From Bradyrhizobium guangzhouense (GTDB taxonomy: Bacteria > Pseudomonadota > Alphaproteobacteria > Rhizobiales > Xanthobacteraceae), in assembly GCF_004114955.1 (NCBI RefSeq), contig NZ_CP030054.1, positions 682,001 to 746,000 of the forward strand: DNA of 64,000 nt, written 5' to 3'. Positions 27,565 to 36,289 of the stretch are shown here, in pieces. A program made the translations under genes and the position numbers. The notes beneath the pieces are model-generated. The model ran no database searches. It saw nothing but the letters and a program-made list of their open reading frames with translations, and was not told where the DNA came from. Numbering within the stretch: the first letter of the stretch is position 1; the number at the start of each line of letters is the position of its first letter.

Positions 27565-29040
27565 GTGAAGAAGTACCAGATGTATATCGGTGGAAAGTGG
27601 GAGGATCCGGCCTCGGGCGAGTGGTTCGAGACCATGAATCCCTACACCGCCGAGCCATGGGCGTTGATCCCGCGCGGCAATGCCGAGGATGCCGCGCGCG
27701 CAGTCCAGGCGGCGCATCGGGCGATGAATGTGGGGCCGTGGCCCAAGCTGAATGCAACGCAGCGCGGCGCGCTGATGCGCAAGCTGGGGGACCTGATCGC
27801 GGCGAATGCAGAGCGGCTCGCCGAGATCGAAGTGAGGGACAACGGCAAGCTGATCAGCGAGATGCGAGGGCAGCTCAATTACATTCCGCAATGGTACTAT
27901 TACTTCGGCGGCCTCGCGGACAAGATTCAGGGCTCGGTCATCCCGATCGACAAGCCCAACATGTTCACCTACACCAAGCACGAGCCGGTCGGCGTCGTCG
28001 TCGGTATCATCCCCTGGAATTCGCCGTTGATGCTGGTCGCCTGGAAGCTTGCGCCGGCGCTGGCGGCCGGAAATACCGTGGTGCTCAAGCCCTCGGAATT
28101 CACCTCCGCATCGCTCCTCGAGATGATGGCGCTGGTGGAGGAGGCGGGCTTCCCCCCTGGGGTCATCAACGTGGTTACCGGCTTTGGCAATGAGGTCGGG
28201 CCGGCGCTGGTCGAGCATCCTCAGGTCGCCAAGGTCGCGTTCACCGGCTCCGATGCCACCGGCCAGAAGATCTACAAGGGCGCTGCGCGCGGCCTGAAAC
28301 GCGTCAGCCTGGAGCTGGGCGGCAAGTCGCCCAATATCGTGTTCGACGACGCCAATCTCGACAATGCGGTCAACGGCGCCATTGCCGGAATCTTCGCGGC
28401 CGTCGGGCAGGCGTGCATCGCCGGTTCGCGAATGCTGGTACAGGAATCTGTCCACGACGCCTTCGTCGAAAAGCTCCTGAAGGCGGCGGCCACGATCAAG
28501 ATGGGCGATCCAATGCAGAACGAAACACAGGTCGGGCCGGTCGCCAACCGGCCGCAGTTCGACAAGGTCCTCGCCTATATGGAGATCGGCAAGAAGGATG
28601 GCGCGCATCTGGCACTCGGAGGCGATCGTGCCCATCGGCCGGAATGCGGCAAGGGTCTCTTCGTCGAGCCCACGGTCTTCACCGGCGTCAAGAACAGCAT
28701 GAGGATCGCGCAGGAGGAGGTGTTCGGCCCGATCCTGTCCGTGATCCCATTTCGCGATGAGGAGGAAGCCGTCGAGATCGGCAACGACATCCTCTTTGGT
28801 CTGGCCGCAGGCGTCTGGACGCAGAACATGAAGCGCGCCCATGTCATGGCTGACCGGCTAAAGGCCGGCATGGTCTGGGTCAATACCTACCGCACGGTGA
28901 GCTACATGGCCCCGTTCGGCGGTTACAAGCGCAGCGGTCTCGGTCGCGAAAACGGCATCGAGGCCATCAACGAATACATGCAGACCAAGACCGTCTGGAT
29001 GAGCAGCGGCGACGAGCCCTATCCGTTCGTGCTGCGATAA
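27565..29040 (+). CDS. Aldehyde dehydrogenase (NAD(P)-dependent)
   Basis: A 491-residue aldehyde dehydrogenase that oxidises an aldehyde to the acid in the cytoplasm. The cofactor site IIPWNSPLMLVAWKLAPALAAG, the Glu motif LELGGKSPNIVF and the catalytic Cys in GQACIAGSRML (Cys near residue 290) are intact, as is EEVFGPILSV. The GTG at 27565 is chosen because CAGGGAGG precedes it by 7-8 bases; the ATG at 27529 lies within the palindromic control region. Its partner is probably the divergent ThDP enzyme. Substrate unknown; an aromatic or branched aldehyde would fit. Confidence 0.88.
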   Translation: MKKYQMYIGGKWEDPASGEWFETMNPYTAEPWALIPRGNAEDAARAVQAAHRAMNVGPWPKLNATQRGALMRKLGDLIAANAERLAEIEVRDNGKLISEMRGQLNYIPQWYYYFGGLADKIQGSVIPIDKPNMFTYTKHEPVGVVVGIIPWNSPLMLVAWKLAPALAAGNTVVLKPSEFTSASLLEMMALVEEAGFPPGVINVVTGFGNEVGPALVEHPQVAKVAFTGSDATGQKIYKGAARGLKRVSLELGGKSPNIVFDDANLDNAVNGAIAGIFAAVGQACIAGSRMLVQESVHDAFVEKLLKAAATIKMGDPMQNETQVGPVANRPQFDKVLAYMEIGKKDGAHLALGGDRAHRPECGKGLFVEPTVFTGVKNSMRIAQEEVFGPILSVIPFRDEEEAVEIGNDILFGLAAGVWTQNMKRAHVMADRLKAGMVWVNTYRTVSYMAPFGGYKRSGLGRENGIEAINEYMQTKTVWMSSGDEPYPFVLR

Positions 29041-29100
29041 ATCGCTGAGTTAGGTGATCCAGGGCGCATCGTCTCGGGATCAATTGCTAATTGCTCGTAA

Positions 29101-29112
29101 TATAGTACTATA
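29101..29112 (+). promoter_or_regulatory. TATAGTACTATA palindrome upstream of amidohydrolase
   Basis: A perfect 12-base palindrome lies 60 bases before the amidohydrolase start in an AT-rich patch, a likely promoter or operator. It resembles, without matching, the AT-rich sites at 27514-27533. Confidence 0.4.
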
Positions 29113-29171
29113 AGATTTAATGGCCCCTGGGACCAACCCGTGGGGAACGAGGAAACAGGGAGGAGCGCCGC

Positions 29172-30542
29172 ATGAGAGCCGCATCGGTCGTCATCTTGGC
29201 CATCGCGGGCCTGTGTCTATCGGGCATGCCGGGACAGGCGCAAACAAAGTCAGTCGTCCTGAAGGGAGCCACTCTGATCGACGGAGCGGGTGGAAAGCCG
29301 CTTCCCGATTCCGTCTTGGTCATTCGCGACGGACGCATCGCGGCCGTTGGGTCCGTAACGGCGGTGCCGGTGCCATCCGATGCCGATGTCGTTGACCTCA
29401 AGGGCAAGTCCATCATCCCCGGCATGATCTCGGATCATTCCCATGTGGGTATCGTCAGGGGCCTCAAGGCGAGTCCGGACAACTATAATCGCGACTACAT
29501 CTTGTCCCAACTTCGACAGTGGGAGGCCTATGGCGTCACCACGATCACGTCGCTGGGCCTGAACGCACCTGAATTCTACGATCTGCGAGCGGATCTACAT
29601 GCCGGCAAGGCGCCAGGGGCCGACATCTTTGGCGCCGACCGCGGCATTGGGGTTGCGATGGGAGCACCGCCCGTGGCGATCGTTCCCGTCGGCCCGAACC
29701 AGATCTATCGCCCGGATACGCCCGACGCAGCGCGCGAAGCGGTGAGGGAGATGGCGGGACGCAAGACCGACCTGATCAAGATCTGGCTTGACGACTTCGG
29801 CAAGCTGCTGCCAGTCAAAGTGAAGCCGGAGGTCTATACCGCCGCCGTCGACGAGGCCCACAAGAACGCGCTTCGGGTCGCCTTCCACATCAACGACCTC
29901 GAAGATGCTCAGGCCGCCCTGAAGGCCGGCGCTGACATTCTGGCGCACGGCATCCGTGACAAAGAGATCGATCCGCCGACGATCGAATTGATGAAGAAGA
30001 ATGCCGCCTGGTACGTTCCCACCTTGGCGCTCGACGATTCAAATTTCATTTTTGCCGACAAGCCGCAGGTCTCGGCGGATCCGTTCGTGAACCGGGCACT
30101 GGATCCCGCCGTGAAGACGCAATTGGAGGATCCGGCTTGGCAGCAGAAGGTCCATGACGCACCAGCTTCCGAGCGCGCCCGCAAGGCGCTGGCGATGAAC
30201 CAGAAGAACCTGATGACGCTTTACAAGGCAGGTATCGGCATCGGGTTCGGATCCGATTCCGGCGTGGGCCTGCGTTTCCCCGGCATTGCCGAACATCGTG
30301 AGCTCGATCTCATGGTTGAAGCCGGCCTCACGCCGATGCAGGCGCTGACCATCGCGACCAGCGGCGCGGCGAAGCTGCTCAAGCTGGATGACCGCGGTGT
30401 CCTGCTAGCTGGCAAGCTCGCCGATCTCGTCGTGCTCGACGCCGATCCATCGGCCGACATAGCCAACGTCCACAAGATCTCGGCGGTCTGGCACCGCGGA
30501 AAACCTGTTGCAGGGCCGATCGCAACGTTTGCGCAGCGATAA
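29172..30542 (+). CDS. Exported amidohydrolase (imidazolonepropionase-like)
   Basis: A 456-residue metal-dependent amidohydrolase with a Sec signal peptide (VVILAIAGLCLSGMPGQAQA-like, residues 1-24). The cyclic amidohydrolase fold is clear: a starting beta-sandwich strand GATLIDGAGGKPLPD and the metal site, where the usual HxH reads SDHSHVG. A Lys ligand region (LIKIWLDD), HIND and AHGIRD histidines, and the Asp near GFGSDSGVGLRF are also present. The C-terminal GKLADLVVLDADPSADI is typical. It acts in the periplasm on an unknown amide, lactone or prolyl compound. A TctC-type binding protein follows 101 bases downstream. Confidence 0.83.
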   Translation: MRAASVVILAIAGLCLSGMPGQAQTKSVVLKGATLIDGAGGKPLPDSVLVIRDGRIAAVGSVTAVPVPSDADVVDLKGKSIIPGMISDHSHVGIVRGLKASPDNYNRDYILSQLRQWEAYGVTTITSLGLNAPEFYDLRADLHAGKAPGADIFGADRGIGVAMGAPPVAIVPVGPNQIYRPDTPDAAREAVREMAGRKTDLIKIWLDDFGKLLPVKVKPEVYTAAVDEAHKNALRVAFHINDLEDAQAALKAGADILAHGIRDKEIDPPTIELMKKNAAWYVPTLALDDSNFIFADKPQVSADPFVNRALDPAVKTQLEDPAWQQKVHDAPASERARKALAMNQKNLMTLYKAGIGIGFGSDSGVGLRFPGIAEHRELDLMVEAGLTPMQALTIATSGAAKLLKLDDRGVLLAGKLADLVVLDADPSADIANVHKISAVWHRGKPVAGPIATFAQR

Positions 30543-30643
30543 GGAGAATGGGCGGGGCCGGCGACGCTTGCATGCCGTCCTGGGCCACCCCCCGAACTGT
30601 TGGTCCGAAGTCTTGTTCTCGATCATCACCTCGGGAGAAACAC

Positions 30644-31615
30644 ATGGGACAACTGACACGACGTGCCGTGCTCGCCGGCGCACTCGCCACCCCCTTTGTT
30701 GCCAGGGCAGAGGACTGGCCTGCGGGTCAGATGAAGTTCATCATCCCGTTTCCTGCCGGCGGAACGCTGGACGCTATCGCCCGTCTGGTTCAGCCGGGTT
30801 TGCAGCAGAGACTGGGAACGACGATCATCATCGAAAACCGTCCGGGCGCAGCGGGCAGCATCGGCGCGGCGGCAGTGGCGAAGTCACCGCCAGATGGCCG
30901 CACGTGGCTGTTCGTATTCGATACTCACGCGACCAACCCGGTGACGCAGCCGAGCCTGCCATATAATTCCGAGACAGATCTGGATCCGGTCATGCTGGTC
31001 GGTACGGCGCCGAACATCATTGCCTGTCAGCCGTCACGCCCTTACCAGACTTTGGCTGAGTTGATCGCTGCGTCGAAAGCCAAGCAGGGCGGCTTCGCAT
31101 TTGCGTCGGCTGGAACGGCGAGTCTTGGCCATCTCACGATGCTGCTGCTTGCCAAACGCTCCGGCGCGCAGTGGAGCCACGTTGCCTATAAGGGAGCAGC
31201 CCCCGCGGTGAACGACGCGATTGCGGGACATATTGACCTGATCATCGCAGCGACCACGGTGCTCAACAGCCAGATCGACGCCAAGTTGCTGCGCCCTCTC
31301 GCTCAGACCGGCGCAACACGCCACCCGACCCTTCCCGACGTACCGACGCTCGCCGAAAGCGGGTTTCCCGATCTCGTCGCGACGCCTTGGTGGGGACTGT
31401 ATGCGCCCGGGAAGACGCCCAAACAGATCATCGCGCGTTTCAATACAGAGATGCGCGCGGTTCTGAAGGACGCCAGCGTGACGGGACGGATCAACGCGAT
31501 GGGGCTGACGGTCGCTGCGAGCGATCCGGACTACATGCGCAACTTTTACGCGGAGCAGGCGCATATTTGGGGGCAGGTGGTTCGAGACAACGGTCTCCAG
31601 GCCGAGGGTGGATAG
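30644..31615 (+). CDS. Tripartite tricarboxylate transporter binding protein, TctC/Bug family
   Basis: A periplasmic receptor of 323 residues with a signal peptide containing twin arginines (GQLTRRAVLAGALATPFVARA), so Tat export is possible. Bug-family landmarks are FIIPFPAGGTLDAIARLV, ENRPGAAGSIGAAAVAKSPPDG, and LPDVPTLAESGFPDL. The ATG at 30644 follows GGGAGA. Such receptors are very abundant in Burkholderiales and Bradyrhizobium, usually without neighbouring TctAB genes, as here. The ligand is likely a carboxylate linked to the adjacent catabolic genes. Confidence 0.9.
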   Translation: MGQLTRRAVLAGALATPFVARAEDWPAGQMKFIIPFPAGGTLDAIARLVQPGLQQRLGTTIIIENRPGAAGSIGAAAVAKSPPDGRTWLFVFDTHATNPVTQPSLPYNSETDLDPVMLVGTAPNIIACQPSRPYQTLAELIAASKAKQGGFAFASAGTASLGHLTMLLLAKRSGAQWSHVAYKGAAPAVNDAIAGHIDLIIAATTVLNSQIDAKLLRPLAQTGATRHPTLPDVPTLAESGFPDLVATPWWGLYAPGKTPKQIIARFNTEMRAVLKDASVTGRINAMGLTVAASDPDYMRNFYAEQAHIWGQVVRDNGLQAEGG

Positions 31616-31642
31616 CAGATAGACCATCGCGCGGACCGGTTT

Positions 31643-32437
31643 TTACATCGTCACCCTACCGACCGGATTATTTGGTGCCGCGTCACGGCGCGGCCGTCCC
31701 CGCGGACGTTTCGCCCGAAGCGCGGCTTCCGCGTCCAGCGCGGCCTGGTGTTCCGCCGCCACCTCCAGCTGCTCCAGCACCTTGAGGGTTGCTCTCGCGC
31801 CCATGTTGACGTGATTGACGGCAGCCTGCCACGCCGCCTGCGGCTTCCGTGTGATGATCGCGTCGATTATCGCATGGACCTCGACAGCGTTTTCCTTCAG
31901 GCGTTCGGGCTGCGACAGAACAATGGGACGAAGATAGCTGAGACGTGCGCGAATGACGCTCACGAAGCCCTTGACGACGCTGTTGGCCGAAACGCTCATC
32001 AGGAATTCGTCGAGCTGATTCTTGCATTCGAGCACCTTAGCAACGCTACCTGATTTGAAGGCGCGGTCCAAATCTCGTTTGAGCCGGTGCAAGTCCTTGA
32101 TTTCGCGCTCAGAGATCCGCTCGGCGGCGGTCCTTGCCGTCAGCCCTTCCAGCATACCCCTGACTTCATAGTGTTGCCGCGCCTCGTCGGGGGATACCCG
32201 CGCCACCACGGGTCCTTGATTGGGGATGTTGTCGACGATGCCCTCGGCCTCCAGTTGCCGCAGGGCTTCACGGACGGCAGTCCTACTGACGCCGGTCCAT
32301 GCACACAGCTCGCCTTCCTTCAACCGCTCGCCTGGTTGAAAGCGGCCATCAATGATGGCGGTGCGCAGATTGCTTGCGACCTGTTGCCGGAGCGGTGCGG
32401 CCTTGGCCGGTACGCGCTGGACTTTGGAAACCTTCAC
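31643..32437 (-). CDS. GntR-family regulator with FCD domain
   Basis: A FadR-type repressor of 264 residues. The N-terminal winged helix has LRTAIIDGRFQPGERLKEGELCAWTGVS (read in part) and TAVREALRQLEAEGIV. The C-terminal all-helical FCD ligand domain follows, with basic residues (KRPRGRPRRD) in a C-terminal tail like an AT-hook. The GTG at 32437 is preferred over the TTG at 32479 because AAGGA precedes it, and the TTG lies within a palindromic operator. It is convergent with the TctC gene and likely controls the 27-31 kb catabolic genes as well as itself. Confidence 0.85.
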   Translation of the reverse strand: MKVSKVQRVPAKAAPLRQQVASNLRTAIIDGRFQPGERLKEGELCAWTGVSRTAVREALRQLEAEGIVDNIPNQGPVVARVSPDEARQHYEVRGMLEGLTARTAAERISEREIKDLHRLKRDLDRAFKSGSVAKVLECKNQLDEFLMSVSANSVVKGFVSVIRARLSYLRPIVLSQPERLKENAVEVHAIIDAIITRKPQAAWQAAVNHVNMGARATLKVLEQLEVAAEHQAALDAEAALRAKRPRGRPRRDAAPNNPVGRVTM

Positions 32438-32465
32438 GCAGTAATTCCTTGTACTAATTCGGTAA

Positions 32466-32479
32466 TTGGTATCATACAA
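32466..32479 (-). promoter_or_regulatory. GntR operator candidate
   Basis: TTGGTATCATACAA is an inverted repeat centred on GTAT-C-ATAC, just upstream of the GntR gene. FCD-type GntR proteins typically bind GTATAC-like or TNGTNNACNA dyads, so autoregulation is likely. Related GTAT...ATAC elements lie at 27427-27437. Confidence 0.6.
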
Positions 32480-32990
32480 TACTAGTTGATTATCCTGCTG
32501 CCTAGCTGCGATTTAGTCTCCTCAGGCTTGAGACGCTCGGACTGACATTGCCGAATATCCAACTTGCACTGGGCGAGAACGAGCCGCGGTCGAAAGAGTT
32601 GCCGCCGCACGCGCCTTGCCATCCTTGCTCACCAGGCGTCAAGGTCGGAAAGGGGTCCTGCGGATTGCGGCTCAACGAAGCACGTTCTCGCGGTCCTTTT
32701 CGCAGATCGCCGTTCAGGCCCCGCAGACCCATTCATACCTACGATGCCGGAGAGCTCGGCAGCCGCCGCCCTTGCGATGCGTTTGCCCAAGCTAGCTGGC
32801 GAATGGGCGAGGAAGAAACCAACGTCTACTGGTGCGCTCTGCCAGGCTCGCATAAGCTGAGTGGCTAACATGTGAGGGCCAAAAATTCATGCGGCAAGCT
32901 CGGTTTGACGGTTGGTTGCAGAGCTGTCGCGGTCCCGTCCGCACAAGCCGAACGGCATTTGCTATGTATCAATTCGCCCGTTCATAAGCC
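32480..32990. other. Intergenic region without a recognised gene
   Basis: About 510 bases between divergent GntR and LysR genes. Several overlapping 75-105 codon frames exist in both directions, but none has a family motif. A promoter for each flanking gene is expected here. Decayed coding sequence is possible but not identifiable. Confidence 0.4.
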
Positions 32991-33950
32991 ATGGACCTAC
33001 GACAGCTTCGGTACTTCGTTTTCGTCGCGGATCTGAAGAGCATCGCCCGCGCTTCGGCTCACCTCGGCGTAGCAGGCCCTGCCATCAGCCGGTCAATCAG
33101 TGCTCTCGAAGACGAACTGCGAACGCCGCTGTTCGACCGAGACGGGAGAGGCATGCAGATGACGGAAGCAGGCCTCATGCTGCACCGAAGCGCATCCCAA
33201 ATCCTGCGCGACGTGGAGCTTGTTCGTCAGGAGGTCATGGCCGAAGGAAAACACCTGACCGGCGACGTGATTATCGGAGCCACGCCGTCGGTTATCGCCA
33301 TGGCGGGAGCGGAGCTCATCAGGGCCTGTCGCGAACGTCTGCCTCGCGTTCGTCCGCGCTTACTTGAGGGATATAGCGCTTATTTGCAAAACTGGGTGCT
33401 GACCGGCTCGATCGATGTCGCATTAGTCAACGGCCTTCAGCCAGATAGCCCGCGCCTCGTCAGTGAGTGCCTTGCCGTCGAGCGGCTGTTCGCCATCGGG
33501 CCACCAGGGATGTTCGCTGGCGATCCGGTCGGCCTTGCGAGCCTCCTTGAACATGCTCTGCTGCTTCCGTCGGCTCAAAATCCGATCCGAAGTTTGCTGG
33601 ATGCGGGCGCCGCTGGCCTCAATCTCTCCGTATCCACGGTGCTGGAGATCGATTCCGTTACCCTTCTGAAAGACCTCGTGCGACAGGGCCTTGCTCCCGC
33701 TGTCCTCCCCTTCGGCGCTGTCAAATACGAGCTCGAGACTGGCGTCTTGAGCGCCAGCCCCATTGTCACCCCCGAAATCAGAAGCGATCTGGACCTCATT
33801 TACCTTGCCGATCGTCCGCCAACGCGAGTGGCATCCGAGGTGATCGACATGCTTCTGGAAATCCTACGCCAGATCGTTTCCAAAAAGGAGCCGAATGGTT
33901 TCGTCGAGATCCGGCATCGCGCCAGCGTCCGCCGCAAGGCAAAGACGTAG
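32991..33950 (+). CDS. LysR-family transcriptional regulator
   Basis: A complete 319-residue LysR regulator: helix-turn-helix at residues 1-60 (MDLRQLRYFVFVADLKSIAR) and an effector domain with GATPSVIAMAGAELI and PSAQNPIRSLLDAGAAG. The N-terminus is of the type seen in aromatic- and nitrogen-linked LysR regulators. It is the intact counterpart of the pseudogene at 4962. No divergent partner is present, because the GntR side is separated by 0.5 kb, so the target is unclear. It marks the left edge of a scarred region. Confidence 0.85.
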   Translation: MDLRQLRYFVFVADLKSIARASAHLGVAGPAISRSISALEDELRTPLFDRDGRGMQMTEAGLMLHRSASQILRDVELVRQEVMAEGKHLTGDVIIGATPSVIAMAGAELIRACRERLPRVRPRLLEGYSAYLQNWVLTGSIDVALVNGLQPDSPRLVSECLAVERLFAIGPPGMFAGDPVGLASLLEHALLLPSAQNPIRSLLDAGAAGLNLSVSTVLEIDSVTLLKDLVRQGLAPAVLPFGAVKYELETGVLSASPIVTPEIRSDLDLIYLADRPPTRVASEVIDMLLEILRQIVSKKEPNGFVEIRHRASVRRKAKT

Positions 33951-34439
33951 CCAAATCGCCGACAGCCAGAAGCGCGTGCCCACATAGCTCGATAGTGTCC
34001 ACTGCTCGTAAAGGCCGGTGCGCAACACTCGAAACGAGGCAATGGTACCGGAGCCAAAGGCCATCATGGGTGTTAAGCGCTGGCGACTTCGCAATGAAGG
34101 CGTGATCCCTTTGTCGGCCTAACTGTTTCTGCGCGTTTGAGATGGGGCGTCTGAGGTTGACCTTCGCCAAACCGTCGCACGGATTCCGGCCGCCGTGAAC
34201 GGCAGCAACTCCAGCCAAGGCTCAATTTCCCAGACCGTGATCTTCACTGGCCTTTCCGCGTCGGAATTGTGGGGCAGGCAGGGGTCAATGTCGATTTCAC
34301 CAAGCGTAAGTTTCATGTTCATGAGCGCGCCGACGAATACAATCAGCTCGGCCGCCCGAAATCAGGCTCGGAGGAGCGTTCGTCCCATTGCCGCCGATCG
34401 CATTCAATGCGTTGCGTGAATGGAGGCTGCAATGTCCCA
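33951..34439. other. Unassigned region, decayed
   Basis: No intact gene is recognised. A minus-strand frame at 34119-34322 reads as a 67-residue polypeptide with an ordered-looking N-terminus (MNMKLTLGEIDIDPCLPHN), but I know no relative for it. The region separates the LysR gene from the integrase remnant and is probably old mobile-element debris. Confidence 0.35.
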
Positions 34440-34715
34440 AGCCCGATCTCGGATCGGTGTTTCCAGTCCGGTGAAGGACGTCGAGATCGTCACCCGCGAT
34501 TACATGGTCAAACGGGGCCCTGTGACCGGTGCAAATCGCCGCCGGTATCACCAAGTTAGGTAAGGCTCCAACGAGAAGGCCATGGACGCCGCAAAATATC
34601 CGGGCTTCACTCTCTTTCGGCACTTCTTTGCGAGCTGATATATAAACCGCAAGGTTGATGGCGGGCTTGAATTGCGGCGCCTAAGGTGGTCCAGGAGCGG
34701 CTCGGCCATTCGGTA
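34440..34715 (+). pseudogene. Tyrosine recombinase (phage-type integrase) C-terminal remnant
   Basis: Pieces of the catalytic C-terminus of a site-specific recombinase can be read in successive frames: VFQSGEGR near 34455, RDYMVKRG, QIAAGITKLGKAP, DAAKYPGFTLFRHFFAS, then YINRKVDGGLEL and KVVQERLGHS. The Arg-His pair (FRHFF) and the LGHS histidine belong to the recombinase active site. A stop codon follows FFAS and a frame change separates GLEL from KVVQ, and the tyrosine-bearing end is missing. The gene is dead. It shows that the following toxin-antitoxin genes lie in former integrative-element DNA. Confidence 0.8.
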
Positions 34716-34740
34716 CTGGGGCAGTTGGATTGTGACGCCA

Positions 34741-35268
34741 TTAGAGTGCGTCGATGGCAGTTTCGATAGGGAGGAAAAATGTTCGGGACCCAATCGGACT
34801 TTCTATGAATTCCGCTTCTTTCCAAAAAGCGGCAGCCTTCTCATCGATCGCGTGTACCAGGATGGCGCGAATACCGATCGTTTCAGATGCGTGAACGATT
34901 TGGTGGAGGGCATGTTGAAGCAGGTCTTGGCCGAGCCCCTTGCCCTTGTAGGTAAGATCTCGCGCCAAGCGGCCTATAATGGCTACAGGTACGGGATTTG
35001 GGAGTCCGTGCCTTTTTATGGGCGGCTTGGGAATTGCAGCCCTCTCAACACTTCCAGAGGCGATGCAGTAGTAGCCTACGACCGAATTGCCCTCGCAAAC
35101 AACATAGGTGCGAGCAGTCTTGCCCTCGCTGTCGAGGGCGCGATTCTTCAACCAATCGGTCAGGGCTTCATTACCGCAATCAAAGCGGCTAAAGTCATGC
35201 GTCGGCTTGAGAAGCGTGGGGGAGGTTATGCCCGCACGCTTCCTCGGATGTTCGATTACTTCTGCCAA
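34741..35268 (-). CDS. GNAT acetyltransferase toxin, TacT-like
   Basis: A 175-residue GNAT-fold protein of the TacT/AtaT group. Toxins of this group acetylate aminoacyl-tRNA and stop translation. The N-terminus has the family FDCGNEALTDWLKNRALDSEG, and the acetyl-CoA site is IIGRLARDLTYKGKGLGQDLL near residues 95-115. The catalytic-region YYCIASGSV and the terminal AAAFWKEAEFIESP are present. It overlaps the DUF1778 antitoxin by 13 bases, the normal antitoxin-toxin layout. All parts look intact. Confidence 0.88.
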   Translation of the reverse strand: MAEVIEHPRKRAGITSPTLLKPTHDFSRFDCGNEALTDWLKNRALDSEGKTARTYVVCEGNSVVGYYCIASGSVERAAIPKPPIKRHGLPNPVPVAIIGRLARDLTYKGKGLGQDLLQHALHQIVHASETIGIRAILVHAIDEKAAAFWKEAEFIESPIGSRTFFLPIETAIDAL

Positions 35269-35570
35269 AGCGGCTTACGCTTCATCAGTGCCTTCAACTT
35301 GGTCCCGGCCGGAGGCGGGTTATCAAGTGCATTCAAGAAGGCATCGTGCTTCTCTGGATCAAGGACAAATAACCTTTGGTCCAAAAGCACATCGATGGCA
35401 TGTTGCCGCGCACTATCCAGCATGAATTCGCTAAGCGTCTTGCCCACCGCCACTGCAGCGGTATCGATCAAGTGCTTTACCTGTGCGGTAGCGCGAATGT
35501 GGATATTGGTTTCGCTCCGGACGCGGCGCGACCTTACTCGCGCCGCAGGGCGCTGTAGTGCTGCTTCCAT
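35256..35570 (-). CDS. DUF1778 antitoxin, TacA-like
   Basis: A 104-residue antitoxin with an N-terminal ribbon-helix-helix DNA-binding part. The part includes NIHIRATAQVKHLIDTAAVAVGKTLSEF and SARQHAIDVLLDQ, both read in part. The C-terminus, which wraps and blocks the toxin, is PPPAGTKLKALMKRKPLW, followed by the toxin start. The ATG at 35570 has GAGGAG eight bases upstream. It probably represses its own promoter through the GTGTACAC site upstream. Confidence 0.88.
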   Translation of the reverse strand: MEAALQRPAARVRSRRVRSETNIHIRATAQVKHLIDTAAVAVGKTLSEFMLDSARQHAIDVLLDQRLFVLDPEKHDAFLNALDNPPPAGTKLKALMKRKPLWQK

Positions 35571-35598
35571 TGCGGTTACTCCTCACTTCTTATGAAGC

Positions 35599-35628
35599 GT
35601 TATATTGCATTCGTGTACACAATGTCAA
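35599..35628 (-). promoter_or_regulatory. Promoter and operator of the TacA/TacT-like operon
   Basis: On the minus strand a perfect TTGACA (35628-35623) and a TATAAC (35604-35599) are 18 bases apart, about 30 bases before the antitoxin start. The spacer contains the palindrome GTGTACAC (35613-35620), a placing that would let a bound antitoxin block RNA polymerase. Confidence 0.75.
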
Positions 35629-35991
35629 CACGGTTCGAATGGTTCCGAAGAAACTATCCAAAAAAGGGCCGAAGAGGACATAAGTGACCAATGGATCAAC
35701 CGAAACGTTCACATAACCCAACTTAACTCCCCAAGTCGATTCTCAACGGGCGAGGTCCCTGGCAACGGTCGGAAAACCAAAAGCGGAAAAAACCCAGCTG
35801 CGGTCGAGCGGGGTCGCCGCTTGCTTGGTCAATGCCAAACTAAGCCGCTGTCGGCGTCTCAAATGATTGGACATCCCGGCGCAGATGTCGTCGATCGGCG
35901 ACATTCTAAAATGTTGTCAAACGCTGACATTTCCGATTGTCAGCGAACGGCGACACGGTAATGTAAGCGATCGCTGACATTTGGATGTTCC
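35629..35991. other. Intergenic region with the hipB operator
   Basis: No gene was recognised over about 360 bases. The right-hand part carries repeated GCTGACAT and GTCAGC elements, described separately. The left part has only short frames without motifs. Confidence 0.4.
35922..35945 (+). promoter_or_regulatory. 8+8+8 inverted repeat upstream of hipB-like gene
   Basis: CGCTGACA and TGTCAGCG form perfect 8-base arms around an 8-base spacer, 46 bases before the HTH gene start. A further half-site, TCGCTGACAT, lies at 35971-35980. Spaced dyads of this kind are typical HipB or XRE antitoxin operators, so autoregulation is likely. Confidence 0.75.
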
Positions 35992-36279
35992 ATGCTCACA
36001 CGTACCGCAGCCGATCTTGGCGCCGTCATCCGCGACCGGCGCAAGCGCCTCAAGCTCGATCAGTCGACGCTAGCTAAACAGGTTGGTGTCAGTCGCCAAT
36101 GGATCATCGAAGTCGAGCATGGCCACCAGCGCGCAGAACTCGGGCTCATCCTTCGCGTCCTTGATGCTCTCGGCATCAAGCTCGATGCAGACAGCAATCT
36201 CTCCTCGGGCCACGCCGCCCCGAAGTCCGCCGTCGATCTGGATGCCATTGTGGCGAAAGCCAAGAAAGGCAAGCCATAA
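35992..36279 (+). CDS. HipB-like XRE antitoxin/regulator
   Basis: A 95-residue helix-turn-helix protein. The XRE domain covers residues 9-65 and contains IRDRRKRLKLDQSTLAKQVG and SRQWIIEVEHGHQRAELGL. The short C-terminal tail ending KAKKGKP resembles HipB. One base before the stop codon's end an ATG begins MAELIALLERS, which looks like a hipA N-terminus, but it is cut after about a dozen codons and runs into the 3' end of a hipA remnant in the opposite direction. The gene itself is intact, but its partner toxin is lost. Confidence 0.83.
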   Translation: MLTRTAADLGAVIRDRRKRLKLDQSTLAKQVGVSRQWIIEVEHGHQRAELGLILRVLDALGIKLDADSNLSSGHAAPKSAVDLDAIVAKAKKGKP

Positions 36280-36289
36280 TGGCCGAGCT

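Noticed and set aside
27442..28842. A 466-codon minus-strand frame over the aldehyde dehydrogenase
   Set aside because: The plus-strand gene has all ALDH motifs; the antisense product shows no fold.
35629..35900. Possible third antitoxin-like gene
   Set aside because: No ribbon-helix or XRE pattern could be read in any frame.
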